The notes under the pieces: generated by a model
Database searches by the model: none
What the model saw: only the letters and a program-made list of their open reading frames with translations
What the model was told of the DNA's origin: nothing
Assembly (NCBI GenBank): GCA_050289805.1
Contig: JBNKGL010000008.1
Span: 83,853 to 147,852 of the forward strand
From: JAUILA01 sp050289805
Lineage (GTDB): Bacteria > Bacteroidota > Bacteroidia > Cytophagales > Cyclobacteriaceae
Direction: 5' to 3'
Length of the DNA: 64,000 nucleotides
Translations under genes and position numbers: made by a program
Shown: positions 17,082 through 24,883 of the stretch, piece after piece
Layout of the letters: the number at the start of each line of letters is the position of its first letter
How positions within the stretch are numbered: position 1 is the first letter of the stretch

Positions 17082-18230
17082 TTGGATACGATAAATCGAA
17101 GCAGCACGGAGTATTTCTCCAAATACGGTAAGCCTGTTATTTCTGTAAGGGCTCCCGGCAGAATCAATCTGATCGGTGAGCATACAGATTACAATAATGG
17201 GTTTGTGCTGCCAGCCGCAATACAGCAATCAGTATACATTCATGCAGGCTTTTCGAATGACGACACATGCAGGTTGTTTGCCAGTGATCTGGACACAGAT
17301 TATCATTTTAAATTGCGTGATTTCTATCCTGTTGGCGGATGGGCTGACTACATTATGGGAGTACTTCGGGAGTTCCAGGCGAAATTTGCCACAGAACGGG
17401 GCTTCAATATGGTGATATCGGGGGATATTCCACAGGGTGCAGGATTATCATCTTCAGCGGCTCTGGAGTGCGCCGCATTACTGGCAATCTCAAAATTGTA
17501 TGAAAAGGACCTGCAACCCCTGGAAATGGCCAGGATGGCATTAAATGCCGAACGATCCTTTGTTGGACTTGAATGTGGGATCATGGATCAGTATGCCTCG
17601 ATATTTGGCAAGAGAAACCATGTGCTGCTGATCGACTGCATGAATGAAACACACAGGGACGTTCCTCTTGACCTGGGAGATCATTCGCTCGTATTGTGTA
17701 ATTCCCACGTGGTCCATGAACTTGCAGGATCTGCTTATAATGAGCGCAGGCAACAGTGCGGGGAAGGGGTTACTGTCATAAGAAAGGAATATCCGCATGT
17801 CACTTCATTACGGGAGGTTTCCCTCGATATGCTCTCTGCATTCCGGAATACAATGAAACCTGTGATTTTCGATCGTTGCGCATATGTAATTCGTGAAAAT
17901 AACCGCGTGCTGGATGTTGTCGATAAACTTGAAGCGGGAGACCTTACAGGGATCGGGAAGTTGCTGTACGAGGCCCATGACGACATGAGGGAAAATTATG
18001 AAGTCACCTGCCCTGAAACCGATTACCTGGTGGAGCTGGCTCATTCGTCAGGAGTTGTACTCGGTGCTCGTCAGATGGGTGGCGGATTTGGCGGTTGTAC
18101 CCTGAATTTGATATTAAAAAACGATGTGGATGCATTCCGGGAAGCGGTTACTGCACCTTATTTGGAAAGATATGGAAAGATGCCAACACTGATTGAGACC
18201 GAGACATCAAACGGAGCGGGTATACTCTAA
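17082..18230 (+). CDS. galK: Galactokinase
   Basis: It phosphorylates galactose at C1 in the Leloir pathway. The protein has the galactokinase signature GRINLIGEHTDYNNG near residue 30, the GHMP ATP-binding motif GAGLSSSAALE near 120, and motif III MGGGFGGCTLNL near 330. The start is TTG at 17082: a stop codon lies four codons upstream and no ATG comes before the signature. The length of 382 residues is normal. galT follows after four bases. The upstream region has a 12-bp palindrome (ATCAATATTGAT, 17044-17055) and overlapping TTGAT half-sites that could be an operator. Confidence 0.95.
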   Translation: MDTINRSSTEYFSKYGKPVISVRAPGRINLIGEHTDYNNGFVLPAAIQQSVYIHAGFSNDDTCRLFASDLDTDYHFKLRDFYPVGGWADYIMGVLREFQAKFATERGFNMVISGDIPQGAGLSSSAALECAALLAISKLYEKDLQPLEMARMALNAERSFVGLECGIMDQYASIFGKRNHVLLIDCMNETHRDVPLDLGDHSLVLCNSHVVHELAGSAYNERRQQCGEGVTVIRKEYPHVTSLREVSLDMLSAFRNTMKPVIFDRCAYVIRENNRVLDVVDKLEAGDLTGIGKLLYEAHDDMRENYEVTCPETDYLVELAHSSGVVLGARQMGGGFGGCTLNLILKNDVDAFREAVTAPYLERYGKMPTLIETETSNGAGIL

Positions 18231-18234
18231 AAAT

Positions 18235-19278
18235 ATGACAACATTTTTTGAACAGCCGCACCGTAGAAAAAATCCATTAACCAATGAATGGGTACTTGTA
18301 TCTCCCCAGCGAATGAAGCGACCGTGGCAGGGCAGGACAGAGCCATTGGCGGAAAATGAATCACCACACTACGATCCCTCATGCTATTTATGCCCGGGAA
18401 ATAATCGCAATAACGGGCAGCAAAATCCTGAATACACAGGTGTATTTATTTTTGATAATGATTTTCCGGCCTTGTTAATGGATGGATCGGAAAAGGTGTG
18501 GTCTGCAGGATTGTTGGAAGCGAAAGGAGATCAGGGCATTTGTCGGGTTGTTTGTTTTTCACCTGATCACAGCAAGACCCTCGCCGATATGTCCGTTACG
18601 GATATCAGGGTAGTTGTAGCAGCATGGCGTGAAGAATTTGAACGTTTGGCAGGAGTTGAGGGTATCCGGAACATTCAAATATTTGAAAACAAAGGTGAAA
18701 TTCTTGGCTGCAGCAACCCGCATCCGCACGGACAGATTTGGGCGGAGACTTCTGTGCCAATTGAGATTGAAAAGCGATTGGTCACCCAAAACAGGTTTTT
18801 TAAAGAAAACGGACACTCCTTATTGGCTGATTATCTCAGGACTGAATGGGAGCTGGAGGAGCGGATCATATCCCGGAATGAACACTTCACGGCGTTGGTT
18901 CCGTTCTGGGCGACCTGGCCCTATGAAGTCATGATCATTCCGCACCGGTACTTTCCAAGGATTACTGATATGTTTGACGCCGAGTTGGATGACTTTTCTG
19001 CCATATTGAGTGAAGTGACAATTCGCTACGATAATTTATTCAGAACATCCTTTCCCTATTCGGCGGGTATGATGAACGCACCGGTAAGGACGAGCGGTAC
19101 TGAAGGCTGGCATTTTCATTATTCGTTCTATCCGCCGCTTCTGCGGTCTGCAACGGTAAGAAAATTTATGGTGGGCTATGAAATGTTTGCAAATCCCCAA
19201 CGGGATATTACGGCTGAATATGCTGCAAGAGCATTAAGAGAACAACCCACCGTTCATTATAAACTTGAGTCCACATAA
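18235..19278 (+). CDS. galT: Galactose-1-phosphate uridylyltransferase
   Basis: It exchanges galactose-1-phosphate with UDP-glucose. The catalytic HPH triplet is present in CSNPHPHGQIWAE, and a second histidine-rich segment, GWHFHYSFYPP, lies near residue 285. The ATG at 18235 (MTTFFEQPHRRKNP) gives 347 residues, the normal length and N-terminus; an upstream in-frame start would overlap galK. Together with galK and the transporter it forms a galactose-use unit. No galE or aldose epimerase gene is in the window. Confidence 0.95.
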   Translation: MTTFFEQPHRRKNPLTNEWVLVSPQRMKRPWQGRTEPLAENESPHYDPSCYLCPGNNRNNGQQNPEYTGVFIFDNDFPALLMDGSEKVWSAGLLEAKGDQGICRVVCFSPDHSKTLADMSVTDIRVVVAAWREEFERLAGVEGIRNIQIFENKGEILGCSNPHPHGQIWAETSVPIEIEKRLVTQNRFFKENGHSLLADYLRTEWELEERIISRNEHFTALVPFWATWPYEVMIIPHRYFPRITDMFDAELDDFSAILSEVTIRYDNLFRTSFPYSAGMMNAPVRTSGTEGWHFHYSFYPPLLRSATVRKFMVGYEMFANPQRDITAEYAARALREQPTVHYKLEST

Positions 19279-19361
19279 ATAAACAGCCATTTGTAAAGTG
19301 GTCGGTTTAAAAAAGGATTTATTATTTATATATTCACCGAGTTTTAACTAAAAATACGTGC

Positions 19362-21173
19362 ATGGCATTATCGACGATCGACTGGGTAATAGTAGGAATA
19401 TTTTTCACCATTGTACTAGGTATTGGCTGGGTAGCTTCCCGAAGCGCAGGTAAAAGCACAAGTGAATTCTTTCTGGGTGGCAGGGGAATGCCCTGGTGGC
19501 TTCTTGGTATTTCCATGGTAGCCTGTACATTTTCTGCCGATACGCCGAACCTGGTTACCGGAATGGTTCGTGAAGATGGAGTGGTGAAGAACTGGGCCTG
19601 GTGGGCGTTCCTTATTACGGGTATGGTGACCGTATTTATCTATGCACGTCTCTGGCGCCGGTCGAACGTAATGACAGACCTCGAGTTTTACGAGATTCGG
19701 TATGGTGGTAAGCTGGCGTCTTTTCTGCGCGGTTTCCGATCCCTTTACCTTGGAATTTTATTTAATTGCCTCATTATGGGTTCTGTTACGCTTGCCGCGA
19801 TCAAGATTGGCGGTGTAATGCTGGGTTTGACACCTGTAACCGTGGTGGTTGGAGCTTCTGTGGTAGTTGTTCTCTATGCCGCTCTGGGAGGTATCAAAGG
19901 TGTGATCTGGGCTGATTTCTTCCAATATGGAATGGCTATGCTGGGTGCCGTCATGGCTGCGGTGGTAGCCATCGAGCAGCCTGAAATCGGAAGCCTGGAC
20001 GCTTTATTCAGTCACCCCAACGTTGCAGGAAAGCTTGATATCATGCCTGACTTTTCGGATGCTTCGGTGTACATCCCGTTATTGATCATTCCTGTTGCCG
20101 TTCAGTGGTGGGCTGTATGGTATCCCGGTGCAGAACCGGGCGGGGGTGGATATATTGCCCAGCGGATGCTCGCAGCAAAAGATGAAAAGAACGCCATCGG
20201 TGCAACGTTACTCTTTAATTTCGCCCATTACGCATTAAGACCCTGGCCGTGGATCATCGTGGCGCTGGCCTCACTCATTATATTCCCGGACCTGGCATCA
20301 ATCAAGGCAGAATTTCCAAACATAACAGATCAGTATCTGGGTAATGATGTTGCGTATCCGGCCATGCTCACCAGGCTTGGTCCGGGATGGCTCGGACTTG
20401 TAGTTGCCTCCTTAATAGCTGCATATATGTCTACGATCGGGACCCACCTGAACTGGGGATCAAGCTATGTAGTAAATGACTTTTATAAACGATTTGTAAA
20501 TCCGGATGCCACTGAAAAACAAATGGTGACAATGGGCCGCATTTCAACAGTAGTGTTAATGGTGATATCGGCCACATTTTCTCTCACTTTCCTGGAAGAT
20601 GCTACACAGGCATTCGATATTCTACTATTGTCGGGCGCAGGTACAGGCTTGATCTATATTCTCCGATGGTTTTGGTGGCGAATTAATGCCCTTACTGAAA
20701 TCGTGGCGATGGTGGTTGCAACGGTGATGGCTGTGATCATGGTACTCGTGGTAAATGACGAGGCCTTTGAAGGTCATCTGCTGGATCCTTTTACCATAAA
20801 GCTTCTCATCACCATCGGCGTTGTTACCATTGCCTGGCTTGTGACTACACTTTCATCACAGCCGGAAAATAAGGAAACGTTGCGTGCCTTTTACAGACTT
20901 ACTCATCCGGGCGGGCCCGGGTGGAAACGGGTTATCGAGGAAGCTAAAGCAGACGGTGAGGATATCAACCAGGCTGAGGAAGGAAAGGCATGGGAAATGC
21001 CCAAGCAGATCTTGTTGGTATTTCTCGGCTGTATCTCTATTTATTCCAGCCTGTTCTGTATTGGAGGGATTATTTATGGTGAATTCGGACGGGCAACACT
21101 GCTGGGTGTTATCGCCGCAATCTCTACGATATTCCTGTTCAGAATCCTTCGGACACTGAGACTCTCGAAATAA
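19362..21173 (+). CDS. Sodium:solute symporter (SSS family)
   Basis: A 603-residue inner-membrane transporter with about 14 predicted TM helices. The N-terminal SSF pattern is present (FFLGGRGMPWWLLGISMVAC), as is an FSADTP motif in the first helices. A soluble linker (residues about 500-550) precedes two final helices, as in Bacteroidota sugar symporters of this family. Placement straight after galK-galT suggests galactose or another hexose as substrate, taken up with sodium. Substrate choice cannot be proved from the sequence. It converges with the NUDIX regulator gene. Confidence 0.9.
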   Translation: MALSTIDWVIVGIFFTIVLGIGWVASRSAGKSTSEFFLGGRGMPWWLLGISMVACTFSADTPNLVTGMVREDGVVKNWAWWAFLITGMVTVFIYARLWRRSNVMTDLEFYEIRYGGKLASFLRGFRSLYLGILFNCLIMGSVTLAAIKIGGVMLGLTPVTVVVGASVVVVLYAALGGIKGVIWADFFQYGMAMLGAVMAAVVAIEQPEIGSLDALFSHPNVAGKLDIMPDFSDASVYIPLLIIPVAVQWWAVWYPGAEPGGGGYIAQRMLAAKDEKNAIGATLLFNFAHYALRPWPWIIVALASLIIFPDLASIKAEFPNITDQYLGNDVAYPAMLTRLGPGWLGLVVASLIAAYMSTIGTHLNWGSSYVVNDFYKRFVNPDATEKQMVTMGRISTVVLMVISATFSLTFLEDATQAFDILLLSGAGTGLIYILRWFWWRINALTEIVAMVVATVMAVIMVLVVNDEAFEGHLLDPFTIKLLITIGVVTIAWLVTTLSSQPENKETLRAFYRLTHPGGPGWKRVIEEAKADGEDINQAEEGKAWEMPKQILLVFLGCISIYSSLFCIGGIIYGEFGRATLLGVIAAISTIFLFRILRTLRLSK

Positions 21174-21184
21174 AGGATCAGGAC

Positions 21185-21868
21185 CTAGAGCATAAAATTG
21201 AATCCGTTGCGCAGGTGATTTTCGTAAATATCCCTGTCAAAGGAATAAAGCTGGGCGGCCCGGTGGGGGACATCCGATTGTTTCTTTTCTGATTTTACCA
21301 GCAGGTTCATTCTTTTGATCTTTCTCCTGAAGTTGGACTTGTCCAGTTGAGTCTGCAGGAGTGCCTCATAGAGTTTCTGTATATCCAGCAAGGTGAATTC
21401 TTCCGGCAGCAGGTTAAAGCCGATGGGCTCATGGCGTACCTTTTGCCTGAGGTGTTCTTTTGCTGAGTTAATGATTTTTCCGTGGTCGTAAAGTACCTCG
21501 GGCAACTGATCGATCGGGAACCAGGTAGCCTCAGTTGCCGTGAATCCCGGAATCAGTTCATATTCCTGCGGGTTGACAAGGGCAAAATAGGCGATTGTGA
21601 TCACTCGTTTCACCGGAAAACGATCCACATCTCCGAAAGCCCCGAGCTGCTCAAGGAAGATTTCCTGTATTCCGGTCAATCCTTTCAATATACGGTATGC
21701 CGCTGCGTCCAGTCCCTCAGACTCCCATATCCAGCCCCCCGGTAATCCCCAGTTGCCCTTCCCGATACCATCGGCATGTTTTACCAACAGTAACTGCAAC
21801 TGATCATTGGTGAACCCAAAAATAACACAGTCAATGGAGACGGATTCAATCACAGGATGGTCCGACAT
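21185..21868 (-). CDS. NUDIX-fold sugar-responsive regulator with C-terminal winged helix
   Basis: The N-terminal half is a NUDIX fold (VDCVIFGF-like start, GNWGLPGGWIWESEGLDAAA), with the NUDIX box degenerate enough that hydrolysis is unlikely. The C-terminal half (LLPEEFTLLDIQKLYEALL, NFRRKIKRM) is the winged helix of the NrtR/AraR-type regulators of Bacteroidota. The gene is divergent from xylB-xylA with a strong palindrome between them, so it most likely controls xylose genes in response to a sugar. I use the ATG at 21868; a GTG at 21895 would add nine residues. It may act as repressor or activator. Confidence 0.85.
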   Translation of the reverse strand: MSDHPVIESVSIDCVIFGFTNDQLQLLLVKHADGIGKGNWGLPGGWIWESEGLDAAAYRILKGLTGIQEIFLEQLGAFGDVDRFPVKRVITIAYFALVNPQEYELIPGFTATEATWFPIDQLPEVLYDHGKIINSAKEHLRQKVRHEPIGFNLLPEEFTLLDIQKLYEALLQTQLDKSNFRRKIKRMNLLVKSEKKQSDVPHRAAQLYSFDRDIYENHLRNGFNFML

Positions 21869-21906
21869 TTTTACGATTTTCTTTTTAGTATTCACAAATA
21901 ATATCT

Positions 21907-21933
21907 ATCTTGTAGTCAATTTGACCATAAGAT
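21907..21933. promoter_or_regulatory. Palindromic operator between the NUDIX regulator and xylBA
   Basis: A 27-bp palindrome matching at 11 of 13 pairs, with the perfect core GTCAA-T-TTGAC (21915-21925) and outer arms ATCTT/AAGAT. It is central in the divergent intergenic region, where the regulator would act on both genes. The same core is not seen before galK or the symporter. Confidence 0.65.
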
Positions 21934-21958
21934 ATGGATAATTTGTTAAATTTGAAAC

Positions 21959-23446
21959 ATGGATAACCAAAAATACCTTCTTGGCATAGATCTTGGCAGT
22001 TCATCGGTGAAGGCCTCCCTGGTAGATTTGACTACTGGCGTTGCCGTGGCCTCCTGCTTCGAACCTGCCGAAGAAATGCCTATCGACTCGTTAGAGGCAC
22101 ACTGGGCTGAGCAAGATCCTGAGATGTGGTGGGTTAATACGGTGAAGGCGGTCAGAAACCTGGTGAAGAAACATCCTGATAGCAGTAACCGCATTGCAGG
22201 AATTGGCATTTCATACCAGATGCACGGGCTGGTATTACTCGATGAGGCAGGGGAAGTTCTTCGTCCTGCCATCATCTGGTGTGACAGCCGTGCGGTGGAA
22301 GCGGGCGCGGAGCTGACAGATATGCTGGAGGAGTCTTATTGTTTTGACCACTTACTGAATGTGCCGGGCAATTTTACGGCGGCAAAACTGAAGTGGGTAA
22401 TCGATAATGAACCGGAACTGTTTGAACGGGTTCATCATTTCATGCTCCCTGGTGATTACCTGGCATATCGCATGACGGGTGAATATACAACAACATCAAC
22501 AGGACTGTCGGAAGGCATTTTCTGGGATTTCATTTCATGGGAGATTTCAGAGCCTGTCCTCCGTGTACTGGGGGTGCGTAAGGATGTCGTGCCGCCGCTC
22601 GTTCCGGAATTTGGCGTTCAGGCCAGGATTCATGCGGATGCTGCACTTGAATTAGGTCTTCAGGATGGTATACCTGTTGCCTACAGGGCGGGTGATCAGC
22701 CGAATAATGCCCTGTCGTTAAAAGTATCAGAAGCGGGACAGGTGGCAGCCACAGCGGGAACTTCAGGGGTTATATATGCGGTAACCGACGAGCCTTCCGG
22801 CGATCGCGTCTCGCGCGTAAATACATTCCTTCATCCTTCACAATCGGAAAGAAAATACGGTATTCTGTTGTGTGTAAATGGTACTGGTATCGCTTACAAC
22901 TGGATGCGAAAAATGAGTGCCGAATCCGGGCAATCCTATGAAAAACTGAATCATATGGCAGAAGAGATTGGGCCGGGAGCAGACGGGTTGCTTTTCTTTC
23001 CTTTTGGAAACGGAGCTGAGCGCATGTTGTCGAATAAAAAGCTTGATGCTGCATTTATGGGCATAAGTTTCACCCGGCATTCCAACAGTCACATGTTCAG
23101 GGCTGTACAGGAAGGGGTATGTTTTGCCATGTACTACGGCTTCGAGGTCCTGCAGTCATTGGGCAGCAAACCTTCCATTATACGCGTTTCTGATGCCAAC
23201 ATGTTTAAGAGCACCTTGTTCTGTCAGTTATTTTCAGACCTCACCAACTGTAAGGTTGAAATTTATGATACCGATGGTGCCCGCGGTGCGGCATTGGCAG
23301 CGGGTGTTGGACTAAATATTTATCCTTCCATGCAGGATATTCCACTTGAACTAAAAAAGACGTACACCCCGAATTCTGAAAACAGATCGGAATACCTGGA
23401 GATTTATCAGGGCTGGAAAAAAATTCTTTTAGAAAAATTAATGTAA
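21959..23446 (+). CDS. xylB: Xylulokinase
   Basis: An FGGY-family sugar kinase that phosphorylates xylulose to xylulose-5-phosphate. It has the N-terminal phosphate-binding loop GIDLGSSSVKASLVD, the XylB-like MHGLVLLD segment, and AGDQPNNALSLKV plus ATAGTSGVIYAV in the middle of the chain. At 495 residues it is normal. The xylose isomerase gene follows after five bases, and both are divergent from the NUDIX regulator. Confidence 0.95.
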   Translation: MDNQKYLLGIDLGSSSVKASLVDLTTGVAVASCFEPAEEMPIDSLEAHWAEQDPEMWWVNTVKAVRNLVKKHPDSSNRIAGIGISYQMHGLVLLDEAGEVLRPAIIWCDSRAVEAGAELTDMLEESYCFDHLLNVPGNFTAAKLKWVIDNEPELFERVHHFMLPGDYLAYRMTGEYTTTSTGLSEGIFWDFISWEISEPVLRVLGVRKDVVPPLVPEFGVQARIHADAALELGLQDGIPVAYRAGDQPNNALSLKVSEAGQVAATAGTSGVIYAVTDEPSGDRVSRVNTFLHPSQSERKYGILLCVNGTGIAYNWMRKMSAESGQSYEKLNHMAEEIGPGADGLLFFPFGNGAERMLSNKKLDAAFMGISFTRHSNSHMFRAVQEGVCFAMYYGFEVLQSLGSKPSIIRVSDANMFKSTLFCQLFSDLTNCKVEIYDTDGARGAALAAGVGLNIYPSMQDIPLELKKTYTPNSENRSEYLEIYQGWKKILLEKLM

Positions 23447-23451
23447 ACACT

Positions 23452-24780
23452 ATGACTATTGTAACAGGAGAAAAAGAGTATTTCAAAGGTATCGGCAAGA
23501 TCGCCTATGAGGGCAAGGATTCCGATAATCCGTTTGCGTTTAAGTATTACGATCCCAAAAAAGTTGTGGCCGGGAAGACCCTGGAGGAACATCTGCGGTT
23601 CGCTGTTGCCTACTGGCACACATTCTGCGGAACGGGCGGTGATCCTTTTGGAGTACCTACCAAAGATTTTCCGTGGAATGAAGGGGGAGATGCCAATACT
23701 GTAGCCCGCCAGAAGATGGATGCGGCATTCGAATTCATCACCAAAATAGGTATTCCGTTCTACTGCTTCCATGACTACGACCTGGTGGATGAAGCTCCCA
23801 CCCTAAAGGAATCTGAAGAAAGGCTTGATAAGATCACGGCCTATGCTGCCGAAAAGCAAAAGGAATCTGGCGTTCGTTTATTATGGGGAACGGCAAATCT
23901 TTTTGGTAATCCGCGCTACATGAATGGCGCTGCCAGTAATCCTGATTTCCAGGTGGTGACGCATGCAGCTTTCCAGGTTCGTAATGCCATTGATGCTACC
24001 ATACGTCTTGGCGGAGAGAATTATGTCTTCTGGGGTGGCCGTGAAGGATATATGAGTCTGCTGAATACAAATATGCAGCGCGAGCGAGAGCATATCGCGA
24101 CCTTTTTCACGAAGGCCCGGGATTATGGAAGGTCACAAGGCTTTACGGGAACGTTCCTGATTGAACCAAAACCGATGGAGCCTACCAAGCATCAGTATGA
24201 TTTTGATGCAGCGACATGTATCGCATTTCTCCAGGAATTTAACCTGATGGATGACTTCAAGCTTAATATTGAAGTGAACCATGCAACACTCGCCAGTCAT
24301 ACCTTCCAGCATGAGCTGCAGGTGTCAGCTGATGCCGGCGTACTTGGAAGTATTGATGCCAATCGCGGGGATTATCAGAATGGCTGGGACACCGATCAGT
24401 TTCCGGTGAATATTTACGAGTTGGTTGAAGCTATGCTGGTGATTTTACAGAGCGGAGGATTTCAGACCGGAGGAATTAATTTTGACGCTAAAACGCGCCG
24501 GAACTCAACTGATCTGGAGGATATTTTCCATGCGCATATCGGCGGAATGGATGCCTTTGCGCGGGCACTGCTCATTGCCAACCGTATCCTTACAGAATCA
24601 CCATACCCGTCGATGATCAAAAACAGGTATGCTTCGTTTGATTCAGGAGCGGGCAAGGATTTTGAAAACGGAAAGCTCGACCTTAAGCAACTTTCTGAAC
24701 TCGCTGTTGAAATGGGCGAACCGGCGAAAATCAGCGGTCAGCAGGAACGCTATGAAAATATCCTGAATCAGTACATGTAA
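23452..24780 (+). CDS. xylA: Xylose isomerase
   Basis: It converts xylose to xylulose using two divalent metals. The family signatures are intact: VFWGGREGYMSLLNT, the metal-binding LIEPKPMEPTKHQYDFD, and NIEVNHATLASHTFQHEL. The catalytic His lies in FCFHDYD-type context (YCFHDYDLV). The 442-residue length matches class II xylose isomerases. xylB and xylA form one transcription unit. No terminator is visible before ppdK, 103 bases downstream. Confidence 0.97.
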   Translation: MTIVTGEKEYFKGIGKIAYEGKDSDNPFAFKYYDPKKVVAGKTLEEHLRFAVAYWHTFCGTGGDPFGVPTKDFPWNEGGDANTVARQKMDAAFEFITKIGIPFYCFHDYDLVDEAPTLKESEERLDKITAYAAEKQKESGVRLLWGTANLFGNPRYMNGAASNPDFQVVTHAAFQVRNAIDATIRLGGENYVFWGGREGYMSLLNTNMQREREHIATFFTKARDYGRSQGFTGTFLIEPKPMEPTKHQYDFDAATCIAFLQEFNLMDDFKLNIEVNHATLASHTFQHELQVSADAGVLGSIDANRGDYQNGWDTDQFPVNIYELVEAMLVILQSGGFQTGGINFDAKTRRNSTDLEDIFHAHIGGMDAFARALLIANRILTESPYPSMIKNRYASFDSGAGKDFENGKLDLKQLSELAVEMGEPAKISGQQERYENILNQYM

Positions 24781-24823
24781 GTCAGGATACTGTACCGCAA
24801 TTATCAGGTATTTCCATGATCAT

Positions 24824-24840
24824 TGTCAAGGCATTTGACA
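24824..24840. promoter_or_regulatory. Inverted repeat upstream of ppdK
   Basis: TGTCAA-GGCAT-TTGACA, six-base arms with a 5-base centre, 44 bases before the ppdK start. The half-site resembles the xyl palindrome (GTCAA/TTGAC) but the spacing differs, so a different protein probably binds. Confidence 0.35.
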
Positions 24841-24883
24841 GACGTTTTAGGCAACTTCAACCATACTCAAATGCACAATTATT

